Position numbers and translations under genes: made by a program. Under the pieces are notes generated by a model. It had not been told where the DNA came from and did no database searches. It saw nothing but the letters and a program-made list of their open reading frames with translations. Below, in pieces: positions 58,884 through 64,000 of a DNA stretch of 64,000 bases (positions within the stretch are counted from its first letter, which is position 1; each line of letters starts with the position of its first letter). The DNA is from JBBARC01 sp040400005. GTDB taxonomy: Bacteria; Pseudomonadota; Alphaproteobacteria; Acetobacterales; Acetobacteraceae. The stretch covers positions 1 to 64,000 of the forward strand of contig JBBARC010000005.1 of the NCBI GenBank assembly GCA_040400005.1, in the 5' to 3' direction.

Positions 58884-59020
58884 CCGGTAGGGCAGATAAG
58901 CTGGTGCGCCATCCGCCATCTTCCCCGGCGCAATTGGATATATGGTGTTCGCTTATCCCTCTATTGTTTCCGCTAGCGACTTGCGGCGGCGGATGACGCA
59001 AGAGCTTATCCGCCCTACGG
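58884..59020. repeat. REP-like inverted pair
   Basis: CCGGTAGGGCAGATAAGC (58884-58901) and GCTTATCCGCCCTACGG (59004-59020) are inverted copies with one mismatch, and next to them CGCCATCCGCC (58907-58917) pairs with GGCGGATGACGC (58988-58999). Each half is thus itself the (G)TAGGGCGGATAAGC...GCCATCCGCC unit seen as extragenic palindromes in many proteobacteria, arranged head to head around a 70-bp segment. It lies between the decayed toxin and the DUF6134-like gene. Confidence 0.75.
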
Positions 59021-59028
59021 CGCGCTGA

Positions 59029-59733
59029 TTAGCCGCGGCGGTAGGTTACAGCGCTGCCATCTGCCCCGGTCGCATCCAAGGCCGCCCAAACATTTTCGGT
59101 ATCATACCAATCCTTGATTGGCGTTTTGCCGTCCAGCGCGAAACCTGTGGCTTTGATGGTGCGGCCATTGCCGAGCGTAATCGTGGCGGTGCCGTGGTGG
59201 CGAACGGGCGCGGTGATGGCGTCGCCAAATTGCGGATGGAACAGTTTTGTGCCGGGCGCCAGCATGGCCCAATGGGTCAGCGGCCGGGCGTCGGGGGGCA
59301 GCAGGAGGTCTGGTTTGCCGGTGGTTTGCACCAGCACGGCCTGGCCCGTGCGCTGCGCGCGCAGGGCGGTGCGTGTGCCACCTTCGGTGGTTTCGGTATG
59401 TAGCGACGCGAACTGGCCGTCTCGCCAAACTTCGACACCCTCGTGATGGTAGCGAAACAGCGTGATGAAACCGAAGCCGAGGCGGAAGTTTACGGCCATG
59501 CGGATGGTGAGATCTGCGCCGCTGGTGGTAAAAGTGAGGTCGTGTGTGCCAAGCGGTGTGCCATTGCGAAACGCTGCAAAGCTCAGTCGGCCGCCCGGTG
59601 GCACGCCGGGCACGCCTGACACACTAGGCCCGATCGCGGCGGCGACTCGCGGCACACAGGCGACGGCCGCTAGCCCACCTAGCAGGCCACGGCGCAGCAT
59701 CACAACGGGCGAAGGACGCAAGAGATGCGGCAT
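59029..59733 (-). CDS. Secreted DUF6134-like protein
   Basis: The 234-residue precursor starts at the ATG at 59733 with GAGGAG upstream. The N-terminus has a basic stretch and hydrophobic core (VVMLRRGLLGGLAAVACVPRVAAAI) that includes paired arginines and may be a Sec signal, or Tat-like without the full motif. The mature protein has RLSFAAFRNGTPLGTHDLTFTTSGADLTIRMAVNFRLGFGFITLFRYHHEGVEVWRDGQFASLHTET and LTHWAMLAPGTKLFHPQFGD, matching the DUF6134 pattern (single-domain periplasmic beta-rich proteins). Function unknown. The 255-bp gap before gabT shows nothing convincing. Confidence 0.75.
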   Translation of the reverse strand: MPHLLRPSPVVMLRRGLLGGLAAVACVPRVAAAIGPSVSGVPGVPPGGRLSFAAFRNGTPLGTHDLTFTTSGADLTIRMAVNFRLGFGFITLFRYHHEGVEVWRDGQFASLHTETTEGGTRTALRAQRTGQAVLVQTTGKPDLLLPPDARPLTHWAMLAPGTKLFHPQFGDAITAPVRHHGTATITLGNGRTIKATGFALDGKTPIKDWYDTENVWAALDATGADGSAVTYRRG

Positions 59734-59988
59734 GATCTCCTCAGGCACACACTAGTCATATGGGCGGCCATCTGACGCTGGCAATGGGTCGGCGCGGGCC
59801 GGTGAGATAACCACAGGTGCGGGGGTTTGCGCGCTAGGCGAGTTTGGGCACGCAAAACAGCCGCGTGCCGGATTGCGCTTTCGCGGCGGCGTCATGGCAC
59901 CGGTTACGGCATAGCGGGCACGATCGTTTGAAACAGACCCTAAAATGACCAAGGACCACGGGCGTTTTACGCACGCCTTGCCTGGCGG

Positions 59989-61266
59989 TTACACCACCAG
60001 CGCACGCTCCAGCGCATCCAGCCCTTCTTCCAGCACCGCATCCTCCACCGTCAGCGGCACCAAAATGCGGATCACATTGCTGTAAATCCCGCAGCTCAGC
60101 AGCACCAACCCTTCCGCCAGCGCTTTTGTGGTCACCCGTTTGGTGGCCTCGGCATCGGGCTCGCCACTGCCGCGGCCCTTAAAAATCTCAAACCCGATCA
60201 TCGCGCCAGGGCCACGAACGGCGCCGATCGGTAGGGTGTCGTTGCGCGCTGCCATCATTTCCAGCCGCGTTTTGATGCGCGCGCCAATCACATTGGCGCG
60301 GTCGCATAAATTTTCTTCCGCGATCACATCCAACACGGCAAGGGCTGCAGCACATGCAATCGGGCTGCCGGCATAGGTGCCGCCTAACCCCCCCAGTTCT
60401 GGCGCCTGCATCAACGCATCGCGGCCGATAACGCCGGCCAGCGGAAAACCGCCGGCCAACGATTTGGCCACCGTCACCAGATCAGGTTCCACACCCGTAT
60501 GTTCAATGCCAAACATTTTTCCGGTGCGGGCAAAGCCTGATTGCACTTCGTCGGCGATCAGCAAAATGCCGTGTTGATCACAAATTTTGCGCAGCGCCTG
60601 CATCAGCTCGGTGGGGGCGACATAAAACCCGCCCTCGCCCTGGATCGGTTCAATAATAATGGCGGCGACCCGGCTGGGTTCGATATCGGCGCGAAACAGA
60701 AAATCCAGCGCCTTTAAACTTTCGGCGACGGTGACGCCGTGGTGTTCGATTGGGAACGGCAAATGGTAGATTTCTGCCGGAAACGGCCCAAAGAGGCGTT
60801 TATAGGGCAGGGTTTTACCGGTTAGCGCGCTGGTCATGATGGTGCGGCCGTGAAACCCGCCGGCGAACGCGATAATACCGCTGCGGCCGGTGGCGGCGCG
60901 GGCGATTTTTACCGCGTTTTCTACCGCTTCCGCGCCGGTGGTGAAAAATATTGTGCGCGCCTTCCCGCTGAATGGTGCCAGGGCGTTTAAGCGCTCGGCC
61001 AGTTCCACGTAAGGCTCATAGGGCAGCACCTGCACGCAGGTATGGGTGAAGCGGTTCATCTGCTCGGTTGCCGCCGCAATTACCTTTGGGTGGCAATGCC
61101 CGGTGTTGAGCACCGCAATGCCGCCGGCGAAATCGATGTAGCGGCGGCCTTCGACATCCCACACTTCGGCGTTTTTGGCGCGCTGTGCGTACACTTGCGT
61201 CGCATGCCCCAGCGTGCGTGGGATCGCCGCGGTGCGGCGGGCGTGAAGCTCTGCGTTGGTGGCCAT
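59989..61266 (-). CDS. gabT: 4-aminobutyrate aminotransferase
   Basis: GabT transfers the amino group of GABA to 2-oxoglutarate, giving succinate semialdehyde and glutamate. It is a PLP class-III aminotransferase of 425 residues. Motifs: YIDFAGGIAVLNTGHCHPKV, FFTTGAEAVENAVKIAR, FAGGFHGRT, LIADEVQSGFARTGKMFGIEHTGVEPDLVTVAKSLAGGFPLAGVIGR, in which the lysine of VAKSLAGG binds PLP. The close match to GabT-type blocks (IIIEPIQGEGGF) favours this over ornithine or acetylornithine enzymes, but 5-aminovalerate or other omega-amino acids are also possible substrates. gabD is not adjacent. Confidence 0.9.
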   Translation of the reverse strand: MATNAELHARRTAAIPRTLGHATQVYAQRAKNAEVWDVEGRRYIDFAGGIAVLNTGHCHPKVIAAATEQMNRFTHTCVQVLPYEPYVELAERLNALAPFSGKARTIFFTTGAEAVENAVKIARAATGRSGIIAFAGGFHGRTIMTSALTGKTLPYKRLFGPFPAEIYHLPFPIEHHGVTVAESLKALDFLFRADIEPSRVAAIIIEPIQGEGGFYVAPTELMQALRKICDQHGILLIADEVQSGFARTGKMFGIEHTGVEPDLVTVAKSLAGGFPLAGVIGRDALMQAPELGGLGGTYAGSPIACAAALAVLDVIAEENLCDRANVIGARIKTRLEMMAARNDTLPIGAVRGPGAMIGFEIFKGRGSGEPDAEATKRVTTKALAEGLVLLSCGIYSNVIRILVPLTVEDAVLEEGLDALERALVV

Positions 61267-61436
61267 GATTTTGGTGTTCCCTGTGCAACCGGGTGGATTG
61301 TGATCACATTACAGGCGGACGGTGTGGGCGCAACCCACCGGGCGCCTGTGCGCGATGGGACGATGCTAACATATCCCCGCTGCCGCCGGCGGCAATGCTA
61401 TACCCTCGCAAGCGCACGCACCGGAGCCGCCCCGCC

Positions 61437-62390
61437 ATGACCACCGCCCATGACCATGTCTTCCTCGCCCCCAGCCACGCCGCCCGCGAACGCCGCACCT
61501 GGGCGGTGATCGGCCTGTGCAGCGCCATGATGATTGCCGAAATAGCCGGCGGCTGGGCGTTTGGCTCGATCGCGCTGATCGCCGATGGGCTGCACATGAG
61601 CACCCATGCCGGCGCCTTACTGCTGGCAGCCCTGGCCTACACCTACGCCCGCCGCCACGCGCACGACCCGCGCTTTGCCTTCGGCACTGGCAAATTCGGC
61701 GATCTGGCGGGGTTTGCCAGCGCCATTATTCTGGCGATGATCGCACTGCTGGTGGGGTACGAAGCGGTTACCCGGCTGTTCAACCCGGTGGCGATTAATT
61801 TCAACCAGGCGATTCCCATCGCGGCCGTGGGCCTGGCGGTAAACCTCGCCAGCGCCTGGCTGCTGGGCGCCGGGCACCACCAGGACGGGCATGGGCATGA
61901 TGACCATGGGCATCATCACGATCATGATCACGAACATGGGCACAGCAAATCCCATCGCGACAACAATATGCGCGCCGCCATTGTGCACGTTATCGCCGAT
62001 GCCGCGGTGTCGGTTTTGGTTATCATCGGCCTGGTGCTGGCCCGCACGTATGGCCTGCTGTGGATGGACCCCGCCGCCGGCATTATCGGCGCCGTGGTTA
62101 TTGCCAGTTGGGCGTACGGCCTGATCGGCGATACTGGCGCGATCCTGCTCGACATGACCGCCGATCATGGCCTTGCCGCCAAGCTGCGCGCCATTATCGC
62201 CGAACAAGGCGACGAGCTTAGCGACCTGCATCTGTGGCGCGTCGGGCCGGGGCATTTGAGCGCGATCCTGGAAATTCGCGTTCAGGGTGGGTTAGGCACC
62301 AGCCGCACGGCCGCCTTCTACCGCGCCCGGCTGGCCGAGCTGCCCATGCTCAGCCACGTCACCATCGAGATTGTTCACCCCGCCGGCTAA
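61437..62390 (+). CDS. CDF family metal exporter, DmeF-like
   Basis: This 317-residue cation diffusion facilitator is predicted to export Co2+, Ni2+ or Zn2+ in exchange for protons. It has six membrane helices: the first pair with IAEIAGGWAFGSIALIADGLHMSTHAGALL (metal site D...H on helix 2), a histidine-rich cytoplasmic loop HHQDGHGHDDHGHHHDHDHEHGH (about residues 145-167), and helix 5 with HVIADAAVSVLVIIG (second metal pair). A short C-terminal domain ends the protein. The H-x-x-x-H.. pattern and the long His loop fit the DmeF group (cobalt/nickel). GGAG precedes the ATG; the frame is open upstream to 61293. No regulator gene is adjacent. Confidence 0.9.
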   Translation: MTTAHDHVFLAPSHAARERRTWAVIGLCSAMMIAEIAGGWAFGSIALIADGLHMSTHAGALLLAALAYTYARRHAHDPRFAFGTGKFGDLAGFASAIILAMIALLVGYEAVTRLFNPVAINFNQAIPIAAVGLAVNLASAWLLGAGHHQDGHGHDDHGHHHDHDHEHGHSKSHRDNNMRAAIVHVIADAAVSVLVIIGLVLARTYGLLWMDPAAGIIGAVVIASWAYGLIGDTGAILLDMTADHGLAAKLRAIIAEQGDELSDLHLWRVGPGHLSAILEIRVQGGLGTSRTAAFYRARLAELPMLSHVTIEIVHPAG

Positions 62391-62453
62391 ACCGTAACGC
62401 TTGAAACCCTTACGCTTGAAACCCTTACGCTTGAAACCCTTACGCTTGAAACG
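62391..62453. repeat. 15-bp tandem direct repeat
   Basis: Three exact copies of CTTGAAACCCTTACG (62400-62414, 62415-62429, 62430-62444) plus a partial fourth (CTTGAAAC) and a degenerate preceding copy (ACCGTAACG). It starts immediately after the DmeF-like stop and lies about 20 bp before the lytic transglycosylase start. The frame through it (KPLRLKPLRL...) could be read into the next gene from a TTG at 62401, but this is unlikely. Confidence 0.92.
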
Positions 62454-62469
62454 GGGCGCCAATCGCTGC

Positions 62470-63267
62470 ATGCAAGCGACCATGCGCACGCGCCCAGCCC
62501 CACTGCTTGTTTGCTTAATGCTGTTGGCGCCGTGGCAGACCCGCGCCATGCCGTTTGCCCCGCCCACCACAGATCCCGCCCTAAACATCCTGACCAACCC
62601 CGGACCAGATACGGGACTAGACATCGGCACCAGGGCCGGCCTTGCCGCCGCCGTGATGGCCGAAGCCCGGCGCCAGGGCGTGCCACCGGCGCTGGCCGAT
62701 GCGGTCGCTACCATCGAAACCGGCTACAACCCGTGGGCAACCGGCAGTTCCGGCGAAATCGGCCTGATGCAGATTCTGCCGGCAACCGCACGCAGTTTGG
62801 GCTTTCGCGGCGTGCCCGCCGATTTGTTTGATGCCACCACCAATATTCACTTCGCGGTGGCCTACCTTGCGCGCAGCTGGGCTGCCAGCGGCGGCAATGT
62901 CTGCCGCGCGCTGATGAAATACCGTGCGGGGCTGGGGCAGGATGGCTATTCGGCGCTGTCGTTGCAGTATTGCGGCCGCGCCATGGCCTACCTTACCCGC
63001 ACCAACGCTGATCTCGCCCGCGGCCCTGGCGCCACCATGCCGGCAGGGGTGACCATGCCAGATCCGTTCGCCATTGCCATTGGTCCCGCGCTGACCGCAA
63101 GCTTTTATCATCGCCCCTATCATGGCCCGTGGCGGCCGCCGGCGTTGGGCTATCAGTATCATCGCAGCCAAGCCCGCCAAGTATCCGCGCTTGCCGCCCG
63201 CATCGATGCGCATCGCCGCCCGCTTTATGGTAACCCGCCCGCTGCCGCCGCACCGGCGGACGATTAA
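62470..63267 (+). CDS. Lytic transglycosylase (SLT domain), exported
   Basis: This 265-residue protein cleaves peptidoglycan, forming 1,6-anhydromuramic acid. It has an N-terminal signal peptide (RTRPAPLLVCLMLLAPWQTRA, cleavage near residue 25), then an SLT domain: AVATIETGYNPWATGSSGEIGLMQILPATARSLGF, in which the catalytic Glu is in IETG and GLMQI is the signature, and a later CRALMKYRAGL..DGYSALSLQYCGRAMAYL with two cysteines. The C-terminus is Pro/His-rich. ATGs at 62470 and 62482 are both plausible; neither has a strong Shine-Dalgarno. The tandem repeat lies just upstream. Followed by gpmI after 24 bp. Confidence 0.9.
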   Translation: MQATMRTRPAPLLVCLMLLAPWQTRAMPFAPPTTDPALNILTNPGPDTGLDIGTRAGLAAAVMAEARRQGVPPALADAVATIETGYNPWATGSSGEIGLMQILPATARSLGFRGVPADLFDATTNIHFAVAYLARSWAASGGNVCRALMKYRAGLGQDGYSALSLQYCGRAMAYLTRTNADLARGPGATMPAGVTMPDPFAIAIGPALTASFYHRPYHGPWRPPALGYQYHRSQARQVSALAARIDAHRRPLYGNPPAAAAPADD

Positions 63268-63291
63268 CCGCCCAACAGGAGCCTGCCCCCC

Positions 63292-64000
63292 ATGACCACA
63301 CCACCGCGCCCCGTTATGCTGGTTGTGCTAGACGGTTTCGGCTGGCGCGAGCCAACGGCGGACAATGCCGTGACCGCCGCCCGCACGCCGAATTTTGATC
63401 GGCTGTGGCAAACCGGCCCACGCGCCTTTTTGGGCACCAGCGGTGCCGATGTGGGCCTGCCGGTGGGGCAAATGGGCAATTCGGAAGTGGGCCATTTAAA
63501 CATTGGCGCCGGCCGCGTGGTGGCGCAGGAACTGGTGCGCATTGGGGCCGCCATTGCCGATGGCAGCATCGGCCACAACCCCAACTTAGGGACGATGATC
63601 GCGCGCCTGCAGCAAACTAGCGGCACCTGCCATTTGTTCGGTTTGGCATCCGATGGCGGCGTGCACGCGCATCTGGATCATGCCATTGGCCTGACCCGCA
63701 TTTTGGATGCCGCCGACATTCCCGTGGCGCTGCATCTGTTTACCGATGGCCGCGATACCGGCCCCGATACAGCGCCTGGATTTTTGGCCACCATCACTGC
63801 GGCCCTGCCCGCGCGCGCAACTATCGCCACACTGACTGGCCGCTATTACGCCATGGACCGCGATAATCGCTGGGACCGTGTGCATTTGGCCTATCGCGCT
63901 ATGGTGGAGGCCGATGCCGCCCATTTCGCAACGGTTGCCGAGGCGATCACTGCCGGTTATGCCGCCGGTAAAACTGATGAGTTTCTTGATCCCGCGGTAA
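63292..64000 (+). CDS. gpmI: 2,3-bisphosphoglycerate-independent phosphoglycerate mutase, 5' part
   Basis: GpmI interconverts 3- and 2-phosphoglycerate in glycolysis using two Mn2+ ions. Only the first 236 residues are inside the window; the frame is open at the end. It begins MTTPPRPVMLVVLDGFGWRE (metal-binding Asp in LDGFGWRE). The catalytic serine lies in GQMGNSEVGHLNIGAGR (near residue 63), and GLASDGGVHAHLDH and LFTDGRDTGPDTA are other family blocks. CAGGAG lies 12 bp upstream of the ATG. Full-length proteins are about 510 residues, so slightly under half is present. Confidence 0.96.
   Translation, partial: MTTPPRPVMLVVLDGFGWREPTADNAVTAARTPNFDRLWQTGPRAFLGTSGADVGLPVGQMGNSEVGHLNIGAGRVVAQELVRIGAAIADGSIGHNPNLGTMIARLQQTSGTCHLFGLASDGGVHAHLDHAIGLTRILDAADIPVALHLFTDGRDTGPDTAPGFLATITAALPARATIATLTGRYYAMDRDNRWDRVHLAYRAMVEADAAHFATVAEAITAGYAAGKTDEFLDPAV

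Noticed and set aside
59752..59952. 66-codon open frame between the DUF6134-like gene and gabT
   Set aside because: No ribosome-binding site, no recognisable motif, and composition typical of chance frames in GC-rich DNA.
62400..62452. Direct repeats considered as a CRISPR array
   Set aside because: The 15-bp units are head-to-tail with no spacers and no cas genes are present.
1..64000. tRNA or rRNA genes
   Set aside because: No cloverleaf with a GTTCRA-type arm or rRNA core sequence was noticed in the intergenic regions; a dedicated covariance search could still find one.

Overview
The window comes from a free-living, flagellated alphaproteobacterium with a GC-rich genome. The fliF-fliG-fliH-fliN-flbD-flhA cluster, the flbT/flaF flagellin regulators, a DUF1217 protein beside flagellin, and trpB-trpA-accD-folC order are alphaproteobacterial traits. 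The intergenic repeats and overall gene mix suggest Acetobacteraceae or a close relative, but this is inference. No rRNA, tRNA, CRISPR array, complete IS or prophage was found.

Layout. 0-13.4 kb: housekeeping and envelope genes (ModE-like regulator, fumarase, FAD dehydrogenase, a secreted protein, a TrmN6-like methyltransferase with a DUF2007 partner, polyprenyl diphosphate synthase, a secreted repeat protein with an O-antigen ligase-like protein, M32 carboxypeptidase, NnrU-like protein, an unknown 428-residue protein). 13.4-21.2 kb: rph-rdgB, an acyltransferase, hemW, groES-groEL under two CIRCE operators, and a GT61-type glycosyltransferase. 21.2-38.2 kb: the flagellar region. Two divergent blocks (fliK-flgD-fliF-fliG-fliH-fliN-flbD-flhA leftward, flgE-flgK-flgL-flbT rightward) meet at an intergenic region with two facing sigma-54-type promoters; flagellin, flaF and DUF1217 follow. 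38.3-44.3 kb: a sulfotransferase, then trpB-trpA-accD-folC-FAH joined by 4-base overlaps. 44.6-49.4 kb: CorA, a secreted HAF-like protein, an alpha/beta hydrolase, a sterol-desaturase-type enzyme, a GNAT. 49.7-54.1 kb: a minimal ethanolamine set (permease and SDR converging on eutB-eutC). 54.2-64 kb: a possible PBECR-type nuclease domain protein, VOC protein, rho, two frameshifted PIN toxin genes facing away from each other, gabT, a CDF metal exporter, a lytic transglycosylase and the 5' part of gpmI.

The most distinctive feature lies between genes. At least seven intergenic sites carry one repeat family: an A/T-rich hairpin whose stem changes on both sides together from copy to copy, an AAAAGTCTTTT block, and an outer end resembling GGGCAATCGGGTGA. 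It occurs as single units, as inverted pairs around a spacer of about 55 bp, and as one compact palindrome. One pair, upstream of rph, is interrupted by a 190-bp element with 18-bp perfect terminal inverted repeats starting GTAA and an 8-bp target duplication, which are the hallmarks of a small non-autonomous IS66-type element.

Coordinates and translations were read directly. Family names come from motif recognition, without database searches, and start codons were chosen from ribosome-binding sites and family length.
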